DNA of 64,000 nucleotides from Streptomyces sp. V4I2. Its GTDB lineage: Bacteria; Actinomycetota; Actinomycetes; Streptomycetales; Streptomycetaceae. Below, piece after piece: positions 16,801 through 25,838 of the stretch. The notes beneath the pieces were generated by a model. That model saw only the letters and a program-made list of their open reading frames with translations. It was not told the origin of the DNA and searched no databases. A program made the translations under genes and the position numbers. The stretch is from NCBI RefSeq assembly GCF_030817655.1, contig NZ_JAUSZM010000004.1, forward strand, positions 62,001 to 126,000, read 5' to 3'. Position 1 is the first letter of the stretch. The number at the start of each line of letters is the position of its first letter.

Positions 16801-17682
16801 TCAAAAAGCGTTGCGGTCGCGTCTCGGGGCACGTGAGTCGATGGCCTGCCCACGCAGCCGGTCAGATGCCCGCGCTGCTGCCTGCGCCGGTGCACTGAGT
16901 TGCTTCCTGTGCCGGTCTCCTTGGAGACATGGCTGCCCCTGGAGCAGATCGGTCATCAGGGTCGATGGGCTGACCCCGAGCTCCCGCTGAAGATAGGCCC
17001 GGTATTGCTGGTAACACCTCACCGCGCTGGCGACGTTGCCTTCGGCAAGATGAATCTCGATGACAGTGCGGTGGGCGGTCTCCCGGATCGGATCGATCGC
17101 GGTGGCCGCCAGCGCAGCTTGGAGAGCGGGCAGGTACTGCTGGGCGGTCAGCAACCGCTGCGCCAGACCCTCCAGGGCGTAGAGGCGTATTTGGTCCCAG
17201 CGTTCGCGGTCCGGGTGCAGCCACTCGTCAGGCCAGCCCGGCAGCAGCTCCCGGGTGAACTGCTCTATGAGGGTCTCACTGTCGGCGGGTGGCGGTGCCG
17301 GCCCGTCGACGATCTGCCGTGCCGAGTCGCGCTTTCGGAGCACATCAACTCGGACCACTGGCGATACCCGCAGGCGCTGCCCGATGCAGTCGATCAGAGT
17401 GACACAGCAGGCACGCCGCCCCTGGCACAGTGCCGAGCGCAGGTTGGCCGCGGCCCGGTGGCACGGGTAATCGGGCCACAACTGCTCCGCTGCCGCGCTG
17501 CGGTGGACGCCGTCGGGCCTGAGACCCAGGAACGCCAGAAGTCGCTGAGCTCCAAGAGGTGCGGGCACCCTGCTGCCGCAGCAGGTGAGCTCGAAGGCAC
17601 CGAGCAGTTCGAGGGAGACCTCGGCCGAAGCTTCGTTTCCATGCACGTGCACCACTGTGCCGTCGGCATGTGCCAAGCGCAT
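16801..17682 (-). CDS. SARP-type transcriptional regulator (winged helix plus BTAD)
   Basis: 293 residues. After a short variable start, an OmpR-like winged-helix domain (about 22-110, SLELLGAFELTCCGSRV, LLAFLGLRPDGVHR, LWPDYPCHRAAANLRSAL) is followed by a bacterial transcriptional activator domain (about 115-250, with RLYALEGLAQRLL, AIDPIRETAHRTVIEIH and YRAYLQRELGVSP). SARP proteins activate secondary-metabolite genes by binding direct repeats upstream of promoters. No biosynthetic cluster is visible in this window, so its targets may lie elsewhere or have been lost. Unusual Cys content (six) in the DNA-binding half is notable. Confidence 0.85.
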   Translation of the reverse strand: MRLAHADGTVVHVHGNEASAEVSLELLGAFELTCCGSRVPAPLGAQRLLAFLGLRPDGVHRSAAAEQLWPDYPCHRAAANLRSALCQGRRACCVTLIDCIGQRLRVSPVVRVDVLRKRDSARQIVDGPAPPPADSETLIEQFTRELLPGWPDEWLHPDRERWDQIRLYALEGLAQRLLTAQQYLPALQAALAATAIDPIRETAHRTVIEIHLAEGNVASAVRCYQQYRAYLQRELGVSPSTLMTDLLQGQPCLQGDRHRKQLSAPAQAAARASDRLRGQAIDSRAPRRDRNAF

Positions 17683-17998
17683 CCGGTTGGTCCGCTCATT
17701 GCCGCAGGTGGCCCGGGCAAGTCAGCTGCTCACATTTTTCTTTGGCGTCAGCACCCGGGGCTGCTTCCTGCGGCGACGACGTGCCGTAGATGTCCAGGAA
17801 ACGCTTGGGCAACGCAAATACACATGTGCCCTCCATATCGCCCGAACAGGGGTGGGGGATGCTCGGGATCAGAAGCCTCCGGTGCTCCCTCTCACGTAGC
17901 CGTTACGCAGATCCACGGCTTGATATAGCCAAGTCTGCATCGCGTGACATCGCCGGAAAAAGCGGCGAAGGCTGGGAGCCGACCAGAAAGGAAACGTT
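17683..17998. other. 316-bp divergent promoter region
   Basis: Lies between the SARP gene (minus) and the small gene at 17999 (plus). It includes a T-rich run near 17735-17742 and an AGAAAGGAA ribosome site just before 17999. No repeats typical of SARP binding were recognised by eye. Confidence 0.35.
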
Positions 17999-18391
17999 AT
18001 GGCGGCCACACAGACAGCACCCGTTCGAGCAGATGAAACGGACGCCGACTACGAGGCGTACGAGAAGGTCGTCCAGATCATGAGCAAGGCCATGTCGGAA
18101 TCGATCAAGGAATCCCTCAAGGCGCTCAAGGACGAGGAAACCTTCGTCGCCCACGTCAGGGGTGTGGCGGAGGAACAAGGCCTGGGGCGGGACGACGTGC
18201 GCGCAGAAGACCTCTTCGAACCATTCTGGAGGCTGGCGAACGGCGTCGACCTGGATGTGCAGTGGCGGAGCAGTGCCGGAGTTCCTGTCCGCTCTGCCCT
18301 GATCGCGGGCTCCATCAAGCCGCCTGAGGGCCAGGAAAGGTTCTCTATCGGTGCCAGCGCCTTCGGTTTCGGTATCGGAGTCAGCTGGTAG
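17999..18391 (+). CDS. Hypothetical protein, 130 residues
   Basis: MAATQTAPVRADETDADYEA begins a helical, charged N-terminal half (EKVVQIMSKAMSESIKESL, DEETFVAHVRGVAEEQGL) that ends in a beta-rich tail, RFSIGASAFGFGIGVSW. No signal peptide or known motif. A strong AGAAAGGAA site precedes the ATG. Its position upstream of the subtilase/carboxypeptidase operon may be meaningful, but a 364-bp gap with hairpins separates them. I do not recognise the family. Confidence 0.65.
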   Translation: MAATQTAPVRADETDADYEAYEKVVQIMSKAMSESIKESLKALKDEETFVAHVRGVAEEQGLGRDDVRAEDLFEPFWRLANGVDLDVQWRSSAGVPVRSALIAGSIKPPEGQERFSIGASAFGFGIGVSW

Positions 18392-18564
18392 GCAGCCAGC
18401 ATTCCACGCCCGGTACTGCATGGGATATTCCCGGGACCGTTCACCGGCTCTGGATTCCGTCCGGCAGATGAACACACAACGGGACCGCAGTTAGTTTCCG
18501 GGATGCCGTCGAGCTTTCCGGTCATCGGAAACCTCGGTGCAGGTACACAACCTGACACCACACG

Positions 18565-18630
18565 CCCCGCATGAGCGGGGGAGAAGTCACGGCAGGGACC
18601 GGGAGCCAGGACAGGTGATCCGGTCCCTGC
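18565..18630. promoter_or_regulatory. Two hairpins in the leader of the subtilase operon
   Basis: In the gene-free 18392-18755 stretch, CCCCGCatgaGCGGGG (18565-18580) forms a 6-bp stem, and GCAGGGACCGG (18592-18602) pairs perfectly with 18620-18630 over a 17-nt loop. They may terminate the preceding gene or regulate the operon at 18756. No T-run follows. Confidence 0.45.
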
Positions 18631-18755
18631 GCCTTGGTTCATGCACCGGCGCACGCAGAACGCTGGCCCCGCCAAGGGGGCAGGGCTCCCCACGCTGCGG
18701 GCCCGGGACCGTGCCGTCACCGGCCAGGGATTTCACCCGACACTAAAGAGGCGTC

Positions 18756-20304
18756 ATGTCACGTCAGTACTACCAGCGCGGTCACCTCGTGGAGGCTGAA
18801 CAACTCGACGAGATAATCGCCGTCAAGATCGGCTGGGACACCCTCGGCACAGAAGCCGCCGAGGTGGAAGCAGCACTGGGAAGCAGCGCCCGCGAGGAAG
18901 TACGAGAGGCAGGCGTCGACGACGAGACGAGCGAGGCCTTCGCTCGCGCGAACTGGGTATTCGTCAGACCGAACCCGCAGACCCGAGAAGCGTTCACCAC
19001 AGGGGGAGGAGATCCCCGGCACGGAGGCGACCGGTAACGTCATCCGGCGCTCCAACGGCAGGATCGGTATCGCGACCGACGTGCTGACGGTCCAGGTGCA
19101 GCCGACGTTCTCGGAGGAAGAGGCCGAACGAGAGCTCGAATCGGTGGGTCTGACCGTCGTCAACAAACTCCGCTTCGCGGAGAACCTCTATGAGGTGCGC
19201 GCCACGGCGTCCGACGCCCTCGCGGCCTCCGTCGACCTCCATGACAACGACCATTTCGTCTTCGCTGAACCGTCGCTCATCGAGCACGTGCCCGGACGGT
19301 TCAGGCCCAGTGGTGCTCGATACGCCCAGCAGTGGCAATGGAGGAACACTGGCACAGGCGGCGGTACCCCGGACGCCGACGTCCATATCGAGTCGGCCTG
19401 GGACCGCACCTTCGGGACCGGGATGCGAGTTGCCGTCATAGACAACGGCTTCGACACAGAACACCCGGACCTCGCCCCCGGGCTGGATCCGTTGTCGGGA
19501 TTCTTCGACGACGCGGGAGGTGCGGCTTTCGTCCGGGGCACCTCGGGGATGCCTGACAACGATCACGGCACCTTCTGCGCCGGCATGGTCGGAGCCCGGC
19601 ACAACAACGGTGCCGGCGGTACCGGCGCGGCCCCTGAGTGCAGCCTGATGCTCCTGGCATGCCTCAAAGACCAGGTCGGTACGCAGACAACGCTCGCCCG
19701 CGCAGTGGCCTACGCGGCCGTCCCCTCCACGGAAGTCCCCGGTAGCGCCCCTGACGGAGGGGCAGACATCCTGGTCAGCAGTCTGGGCCCGAACGGCGCG
19801 GACTGGGATCTGACCAGCACACTGGACCTTGCTCTCGAATTCGCTGCCACCAACGGCCGCCAAGGCAAGGGGCTGGCGATCTTCTGGGCCGCGAGCAACG
19901 GCAAGAACGTCGACGTCACCAAGGACGAAGTGGTCTCCCATCCGGATGTGATCGCCGTTGTGCGGTCGAACAACCAGGATCGCGAGGACAACGCGGCACG
20001 AGGCTCAGAGGTCGAACTGATCGCACCCGGTGTCAAAGTCTTCAGCACCAAGTCCGGCGGCGGCTATGGAACCAGCACCGGCACCAGTTTCGCCGCTCCC
20101 TGCGCGGCCGGGTGCGCCGCCCTGGCACTGTCGGTGAACCCCCACCTCAAGAGAGACCAACTGCGCGAGGTGATGCACGAGTCGGCCGACAAGGTCGGAG
20201 GACCGGAAGTCCAGTACGACGCGGCCGGCCACAATGACGACTACGGCTTCGGCCGGGTGAACGCGTCCCGGGCCGTCGCGCTCGCCGACGGGATGACGCC
20301 ATGA
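18756..20304 (+). pseudogene. Subtilisin-like S8 serine peptidase, frameshifted as read
   Basis: The first frame (18756-19037, MSRQYYQRGHLVEAEQLDEI) and a second frame to 20304 make one peptidase if one G is dropped from the GGGGG run at 19002-19006; the joint then reads FTTGEEIPGTEATG. The N-terminal 140 residues include a propeptide-like part (EEEAERELESVGLTVVNKL). Catalytic residues are intact: Asp in VIDNGFDTEHPD, His in DNDHGTFCAG, Asn in WAASNGKN and Ser in GTSTGTSFAAP. No signal peptide, so activity is probably intracellular. It overlaps the next gene by 4 bp (ATGA). The frameshift may be a sequence error; a stand-alone start at GTG 19081 is the alternative. Confidence 0.8.
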
Positions 20305-20621
20305 ACGAGGAACTGGACGTCATCCGCTGCCACGTTGTCGCCGAGAATGCCGAAGCGCTCAGGGAGTTCATCCACGAGACGCAGCCCGATGTCGGCTGCC
20401 GCGCCGTCGCGCGCCACACCCAGGCGGGTGTCGGATTGGACCTCTATCTCCGCCAGGAGCAGCTCGACCAGGCCAGAGCAGCAAGATCGGCACCACAAGT
20501 GAGCATCATCGAGATCGAAAACGTCACGGAGAACTGGCGCAGCCTGACGGAAGAGATAGGGAGCGGCGACCGCTTCGCGCACCGGGACGCTATCCCGCAT
20601 GGCCTCGGCCGGAAGGAGTGA
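20301..20621 (+). CDS. Small protein between the peptidases, possibly an inhibitor
   Basis: 106 residues, MNEELDVIRCHVVAENAEAL. It overlaps the subtilase stop (ATGA) and the carboxypeptidase start (GTGA), so all three are translationally coupled. Alternating beta strands and helices (LDVIRCHVV, GVGLDLYLRQEQLDQA, VSIIEIENV) suggest a compact alpha/beta fold of the size of a peptidase propeptide or inhibitor. There is no signal, and the family is not recognised. Acting as chaperone, inhibitor or substrate of the flanking peptidases is an inference from the operon only. Confidence 0.65.
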   Translation: MNEELDVIRCHVVAENAEALREFIHETQPDVGCRAVARHTQAGVGLDLYLRQEQLDQARAARSAPQVSIIEIENVTENWRSLTEEIGSGDRFAHRDAIPHGLGRKE

Positions 20622-21706
20622 ACGTGTACCTCAACGTGGCCGAGATCGAATCGGCGATCACCAGTCTGCACGACGCCTACCCCGACACCTCAGAGATCAT
20701 CACTCCACCCCATCTCACCCACGAGGGCCGAACAACGAGGCTGTTGCGGGTCGGGACACGCCAGATCGACGAAGTACCCGGAATCCTGCTCCTGGGCGGG
20801 ATCCATGCACGGGAGTGGATGCCGCCCGACGCACTGGTTTCCTTGGCAGCAGACGTGCTCGAGGCGCACGACTTGGCCACGGGGCTCGGGTACGGGTCGT
20901 CGACGTTCACGGCGGCCCAGGTCACACAGGTCGTTGAGAACCTCAATCTGTTGTTCTTCCCCTGCGTCAACCCCGACGGCCGGGCCTTCAGCCAAACCAC
21001 CTCCGCCACATGGCGCAAGAACCGCCGACCAGCGCCTGCCGGATCCACCGGCTCCTCCTGCATTGGTGTGGATCTGAACCGGAACTTCGACTTCCTGTGG
21101 GATCACACCTCGAAGTTCGCCCCGGACGCGGACGTCCACACGTCGAGCACACCATGCAATCCGCAGGTCTACCGAGGGCCAGCCCCCGCCTCGGAGCCCG
21201 AGACCCGCAACGTGGTCTGGGTCCTCGACACTTATCCGAAGATCCAGTGGATGGCCGACGTCCACAGCGCAGTCCCGGTGATCCTGCACAACTGGGGCTC
21301 CGACCAGAACCAGTCCACCACACCGGCCGACAACTTCCGCAACCCCAGCCTGGACACCGTCCGAGGGCGACCGGACGACGGCATCGGCGAATTCATCCCC
21401 GAACGCGATCTGAAGATCGCAGTCGAACTCGCGGAGCGGATGAACGACGCGATACGTGCGGTGCGCGGAGTCGACTACGGCGTCGAGGCAGCATACGGGC
21501 TGTACCCCACGTCGGGGACGAGCGACGACTATGCCTACAGTCGGCACCTCACCAACCCCGCCGCCACCAAAGTGATTGGCTACACGATCGAGTGCGGTGA
21601 CAGCTTCCAACCAGTGTTCAGCGAGGCCGAACAGGTCATCCAGGAGGTTTCGGCGGCGTTGCTGGCACTCGCGCTGAACGCTCCCGAAGTCACTGACGGC
21701 GCGTAG
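20618..21706 (+). CDS. M14-family zinc carboxypeptidase
   Basis: 362 residues starting GTG 20618. Zinc ligands are His 63 and Glu 66 in GGIHAREWMPP and His 216 in MADVHSAV. NPDGR and DLNRNFD supply the substrate-carboxylate arginines, and the catalytic Glu is in GYTIECGDS (325). It would remove C-terminal residues from peptides. There is no signal peptide or prodomain, unlike secreted M14 enzymes of Streptomyces, so it probably works inside the cell with the subtilase encoded two genes upstream. All active-site residues are present. Confidence 0.9.
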   Translation: MNVYLNVAEIESAITSLHDAYPDTSEIITPPHLTHEGRTTRLLRVGTRQIDEVPGILLLGGIHAREWMPPDALVSLAADVLEAHDLATGLGYGSSTFTAAQVTQVVENLNLLFFPCVNPDGRAFSQTTSATWRKNRRPAPAGSTGSSCIGVDLNRNFDFLWDHTSKFAPDADVHTSSTPCNPQVYRGPAPASEPETRNVVWVLDTYPKIQWMADVHSAVPVILHNWGSDQNQSTTPADNFRNPSLDTVRGRPDDGIGEFIPERDLKIAVELAERMNDAIRAVRGVDYGVEAAYGLYPTSGTSDDYAYSRHLTNPAATKVIGYTIECGDSFQPVFSEAEQVIQEVSAALLALALNAPEVTDGA

Positions 21707-21943
21707 CGGGCGGGCGCTGGTCGTGGACCGGCTCGCATCGCGACCCCGGAGTGCTCCTCCAGTAGCGCAGTCGGGCCGACCTTGGTGGTCCTGGCTCGTA
21801 CCTAGAGGGATCGTACGGAGGTCATGCCGCCGTCACCGGTGCGGCCCATCGTCCGAGGGACGGCCACCGCAATGGGCTCTTGTCGTCCCGATCCAGGGAC
21901 ATGCACGCTCACTAGCCCCCGCTGTCGGATTGAGTAGGATCGC

Positions 21944-22920
21944 GTGCCGCCTGAAGTGGACATCCTGACCCCGCCGCGGACGGTCGCCACGCGCCTCGCG
22001 CAGTGGGAAGAACAAGCCGATGCCGTGGTCCCGACGAAGGCGGCCGGCGCGAACCTCCTGGTCGCGACATGGAACCTGCGCGCCTTCGGGGACTTGACCA
22101 AGGCGTGGAAGACGGGCGAGGGCATCTCCCCGAAACAGAACTTCGCCGACATTCACGCGATCGCCGCAGTCATCCAACGCTTCGACGTGGTCGCGGTGCA
22201 GGAGGTCCGCGGCAACCTGCGTGCCCTGCGCTACCTGCTGAAAGTCCTGGGCGAGCACTGGGCGTTCATCCTCACCGATGTGACCCTGGGCAAGGACAGC
22301 AACAACGAGCGCCTGGCGTTCCTGTTCGACACCTACCGGGTGAAACCGTCGGGCCTGGCGTGCGAGCTGGTAGTGCCGCTTGAGCAGGATGCGGGGTGAG
22401 CGCGGGCAGCCTGGAGCGCCAGTTCGCTCGCACCCCCTACGCCGTCAGCTTCCTCTCCTCAGGGCAGACGTTCACCCTGGTCACCCGGCACGTCGACTAC
22501 GGCAACACGGCCGCTGACCGGGTCCCGGAACTCAAAGGGATCGCGAAGTGGCTCGCCGGCTGGGCGGAACGCGAGTTCGGCTGGGAGCACAACCTGATCG
22601 CGCTCGGCGACTTCAACATCGACCGTGTCGGCGACCCCCTGTTCGAGGCCTTCACCTCCACCGGCCTCACCCCGGCCCCGCAGTTGGAAGACCTTCCTCG
22701 CACAATCTTCGACAAGCCCGGCGCCGCGCACTTCTACGACCAGATCGCCTGGTTCGCCAAGGGCCAGCAGCACCGCCCCGTCCTGAACCTGGATGCCGTC
22801 GCCGGAGGCCAGGTCGACTTCGTCGACGCCCTTCAGGCCGACGGCACCCGCAACGACCTGTCCTGGCACATCTCCGACCACTTCCCGCTCTGGGTGGAGT
22901 TCACGATCCCAGCCAGCTGA
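21944..22920 (+). pseudogene. Endonuclease/exonuclease/phosphatase-family protein, frameshifted
   Basis: Two frames join into one EEP-fold protein of about 325 residues. The first (GTG 21944) has LLVATWNLRAFGD and VVAVQEVRGN, the second (from 22396) has NLIALGDFNIDR and WHISDHFPLWVEF: the Asn, Glu, GDFN and SDH signatures of Mg-dependent DNase-I-like enzymes. The first frame stops at TGA 22397-22399 directly after a GGGG run (22393-22396); one more G would join the frames. This may be a sequence error. Substrate (DNA, RNA or phosphoester) cannot be told. A 237-bp gap separates it from the carboxypeptidase gene. Confidence 0.75.
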
Positions 22921-23164
22921 ACCACAACCTTGAGACGACGCTGGCCCATTGACGCTCGGTGGCTGCCAGTGCAGGCCACCACTACGGTCCGAATCGTGAC
23001 GTGGGCCCCCAATCCCTCCATCCATCCGAACCCGCCTCGACTAGGAAATCGACCGATCGATCTCGCCGTTGAGCGGCCCATCGGCCGTCCCCCACCCACG
23101 ACTTTCCCAGTTGCGGAAGCGGACCGTCATCCGACGGGCAAACCGTTCGACATCGCCGTAGGGT

Positions 23165-23464
23165 TCAGAACCTGCCCCAGCCGGTCCACGCAGCGTCGGG
23201 GTGCGTGTCCACTTTGATTTTGGCGAATTCGCCCTGATCCGTCGCCACAATGAGCTGCGGCCGGCCATCCGGCAATGTCACGGTGGTCACGCTCTGCACA
23301 ACTCCCGATGGACCCGGGAATGGCGTCCACCCAGCCCACCCCGTCCAGGGGTCGCCAGCTGGATTCCTCTTCCAACTGCTGACCAGTTCCCCCGCGTCGT
23401 TCACCGCCCAAATCTGCGGCCGGCCGTCCGACAGCAGAACGGTGGCCATCATTCTCAGCGTCAT
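23165..23464 (-). CDS. Short beta-propeller/lectin-type repeat protein
   Basis: 99 residues holding two repeats of about 50: LLSDGRPQIWAVNDAGELVS with WTGWAGWTPFPG, then LPDGRPQLIVATDQGEF with WTGWGRF. This WxGWxxF pattern belongs to PLL/tectonin-like propellers, which usually have six or seven blades and bind sugars. With two blades it is probably a truncated remnant or needs to oligomerise. A GGGGAAAGG site precedes ATG 23464. No signal peptide. Confidence 0.6.
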   Translation of the reverse strand: MTLRMMATVLLSDGRPQIWAVNDAGELVSSWKRNPAGDPWTGWAGWTPFPGPSGVVQSVTTVTLPDGRPQLIVATDQGEFAKIKVDTHPDAAWTGWGRF

Positions 23465-23546
23465 GGCACCTTTCCCCTCATTTGCGGATTCAATGAATAG
23501 AGGTCAGCCTGCCTTCAGCACGTGCTCACCGCCGCCGCCCTCAACC

Positions 23547-23660
23547 TCATCCGACCGATGCCTGGCTGACCGGAACTACACTCGCCAGCACCCGCACCTC
23601 CCGCTTCAGCCGCCTGAGTCCCGCATAGACAGCGTCGAATTCGCCAACGGTGTCCTTCAC
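23547..23660 (-). CDS. Micro-protein of 37 residues coupled to the Cys-rich gene
   Basis: GTG 23660 overlaps the stop codon of the upstream Cys-rich gene (GTGA). It reads VKDTVGEFDAVYAGLRRLKR then EVRVLASVVPVSQASVG: one amphipathic helix, soluble. Support is the coupling and the non-random composition; there is no homology I can name. A further 11-codon frame (MRLRAAAVSTC) overlaps its stop and probably marks a truncated next gene. Confidence 0.45.
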   Translation of the reverse strand: MKDTVGEFDAVYAGLRRLKREVRVLASVVPVSQASVG

Positions 23661-24136
23661 GGGGCGCGATCAGGACGAGATTCATCGGGCGGTCTCGCGA
23701 CTTCGACAACGTCAGGAGACGGATGATGTTGGAGGGTTACAACCAGGGGACAGCGGTGGCAGGCCTCTTCTCCCTGCTCTTGCCACCAGCGGCAACGAGG
23801 CCGCAGTCGACAAGCCGGTAGGCTACCTGCCTCTGGTGGCAAAAGACGTGTGATCCTCTGGACCAAGCTGCACTGGGCACCGTCGAAGTGGCGACACCTA
23901 CTTCCAGCACATGGGGCGCCGATACGGAACACCTCGGTGGGCTCAACTGGCTGGGCCAGATCCGTAACTTCTGGCGTTACGGGAACCAGTTGGTCCAGAT
24001 AGCGCACATGCGGCTCATTGGCCGTTCCGGCTACCACGCCAAACACCACGGCCCCGGACATATCTGGCTGCGCGCTGGGGCAGTAGAGATCATGGTCCCT
24101 TTTGGGGTCTTCCGCAGCATGTTCCTCAGAAGACAT
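23657..24136 (-). CDS. Cys-rich, probably metal-binding protein
   Basis: 159 residues (ATG 24136). The N-terminal part is acidic and soluble; the C-terminal half has clustered Cys: PCAGSRCRHFDGAQCSLVQR, then PACRLRPRCRWWQEQGEEAC and HRCPLVVT. Eight Cys with this spacing would suit an iron-sulfur or zinc site. It starts 2 bp after the 71-residue gene's stop and its own stop overlaps the next start, so three small proteins are made together. No enzyme family is recognised with confidence. Confidence 0.65.
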   Translation of the reverse strand: MSSEEHAAEDPKRDHDLYCPSAQPDMSGAVVFGVVAGTANEPHVRYLDQLVPVTPEVTDLAQPVEPTEVFRIGAPCAGSRCRHFDGAQCSLVQRITRLLPPEAGSLPACRLRPRCRWWQEQGEEACHRCPLVVTLQHHPSPDVVEVARPPDESRPDRAP

Positions 24137-24138
24137 GT

Positions 24139-24354
24139 CTATCCTTCGGGAGCGGGGGGCGGGGGATTTTCTGCGCTTTGCGAGTCATCCCAATTCCAAT
24201 TATCACCCCAATTGATAGCAATGCCGACTGTGGTGAGGGCAGGGCGCAAAGACCATCTACTGGGGTCCGAATTGCGTTCCTCCAAAGCCCTAATGGCGCC
24301 GGACAGTGCTGCTTGTGTCAACTCGTCCACGGTTACTCGAGGATCTTCGCTCAT
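24139..24354 (-). CDS. Small acidic peptide, first gene of a minus-strand micro-operon
   Basis: 71 residues starting MSEDPRVTVDELTQAALSGA behind a CGGAGA site. The N-terminal 35 residues form a leader-like amphipathic helix; the rest (TTVGIAINWGDNWNWDDSQS, then a Pro-rich tail) is unusual, with three Trp and many Asn/Asp. Local G+C is lower than in the neighbours. It could be a modified-peptide precursor or a small partner of the Cys-rich protein; neither is shown. No Cys or clear protease site is present in the tail. Confidence 0.5.
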   Translation of the reverse strand: MSEDPRVTVDELTQAALSGAIRALEERNSDPSRWSLRPALTTVGIAINWGDNWNWDDSQSAENPPPPAPEG

Positions 24355-24820
24355 GGTTTATCTCCGAGAGGAAGCTGATTGAAAAGCCGTACACTTTGCG
24401 CGGCTAGGAACCGCCTGCGCTACCATCCGTCATGCATGGCGTATGAAGCGGCAGAGAGGTGCTGGTTCACACGGCCGCGTGGGCAGAGGCCTTAGCCGTC
24501 TTCCCTGAGCATTCGCCACCTCCGTTCCGGTGACATTGGCTTTGGGTGAAACAGGTGCTGTGTAAGCGTTGCCAATGCGTCCACGGCACGTCGTCGGCGC
24601 AGGATGAGGCCCCTGGCGGTGGAAAAGAAGGTGACCAGCGGGTTCTTGACGCTCGTGTCGTTGCGGGGTTCCTACTGAGCTTGAATTCGTGATGTCGCGC
24701 GTGAGCAGTCCAATGTGGTTGTCTCCATGAGCGGCCACGTCCGTTGTCGTAGATTTGTCCCGTGCCGCCGACAGCCGCGGATCGTCGTGTACCGGCCTGT
24801 CCGCGTGCGGCGGCTGGGGA
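24355..24820. other. 466 bp without a convincing gene
   Basis: A minus-strand frame (24430-24837) exists but has no motif and a composition of shifted-frame type. The micro-operon promoter should lie at the left edge. Probably decayed DNA. Confidence 0.3.
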
Positions 24821-25782
24821 TCACGGCGAGCCGCCACGGCTGTGAGGAGGCACTCCGCGTGCGCCCTCGAAAATCGCGCCCGACAGCTTCGCGCCAGACA
24901 TCTTTGCCCCGGTCAAGTCTGCGTTGCTCAGGTCCGCAGGGGTCAGGTCCGCGCCGCGCAGGTCGGCGCCGGTCAGGTCCCCGTGCATCAGGACCACGCC
25001 GCGCAGGTCTGCTGTGCTCAGGTTCGCGCCGATAGGAACGCGCGGGTCAAGTCGGCGCTCGAGTCGGCCTCGCTGGTTTCGTTGGTTTCCTCGGCCCTGC
25101 TCAGGTGGGCGTTGTGAAGGTTCGCTCTGCCGAGTTCCGCGCCGGTCATGTCGGCCGCACCCAAGCGCGCGTTGGTCAAATTGGCGCCTGTGAGAAATGC
25201 TCTCTGGAGGTCCGTGTCCTGCAGGTTCACGTCGGACATGTTCGCGAAGTCGAGGGACGCGCCGAAGAGGTCGAAATTCTCGAGGCCTGCGTGTCGGAGG
25301 TCCGCGCCGGTGAGGAACGCGAAGCGGAAGGTGCTGCGTCTGCGCATTCCGCCTTCTGTGAGACCCACTTCGCGTTCCAAGCCGCGCAGATCGACGCTGC
25401 TCAGATCAACTCGGTACAGCGGCTTCCCGTCCTGGGCCAGCTCCCGGCCGGCGGACCGGCTGCCCAGCACGGAAAACACAGCCGCCACGTCGGCAGGGGG
25501 TCTGTGCTCCTGTGCCGGCCTCAAGCCACTTACCGGAACGGGAGCGTGCCGGCGTCGGACCTGCGCGACGTTCAAGGTCCCCTCTTCCAGAGCGGCTTGT
25601 AGCCCCCCGGTCGCTCGTTGAACGGGTGGATTCCCAGCCCAGCACCGGGCCGGCCTCCCAAGATGCGTCACGCCCCGGCCGGTCACATCCTTGAGACAGG
25701 GGCACAGGCGCGCCAGGACGCTCCTCGCGCACCCGGGCCGGTCGTTCCCGCACACGGGATCCTTGACCGCGTTCTCACCCAC
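24821..25782 (-). pseudogene. Pentapeptide-repeat protein, frameshifted
   Basis: The first frame (start uncertain; up to 25782) carries A(D/N)LxxA repeats from about residue 150: TGADLRHAGLENFDLFGASL, ANLTNARLGAADMTGAELGR. It stops at 25018, but the next frame continues the repeats without a break (GANLSTADLRGVVLMHGDLT, GADLRGADLTPADLSNADLT) to a stop at 24821. A single missing base near 25028-25033 explains this. Such proteins form right-handed beta-helices; some mimic DNA and protect gyrase, but function varies. Confidence 0.75.
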
Positions 25783-25838
25783 ACACCGCCGTCATCTACA
25801 GCAGCCCCCGGCGGGTCCGAGCGAACAGGTGGAGAGCC

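Noticed and set aside
16801..17682. SARP gene as evidence for an antibiotic gene cluster in the window
   Set aside because: No polyketide, peptide-synthetase, terpene or other biosynthetic core gene is visible around it.
18565..18580. Possible CRISPR repeat (CCCCGC...GCGGGG resembles the stem of type I-E repeats)
   Set aside because: Only one copy is present, with no regular spacers and no cas genes nearby.
19002..19006. Programmed +1 frameshift in the subtilase gene
   Set aside because: There is no stop or rare-codon signal at the run, and five other genes show the same one-base change in G/C runs, so an indel or sequence error is simpler.
22393..22400. Two separate small genes instead of one EEP-family gene
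   Set aside because: The catalytic signatures are split between the frames in the correct order for a single EEP domain, and neither half would fold alone.
24430..24837. A 135-codon minus-strand frame as a gene
   Set aside because: There is no ribosome site, no motif and a shadow-like composition, and it overlaps the end of the pentapeptide pseudogene.
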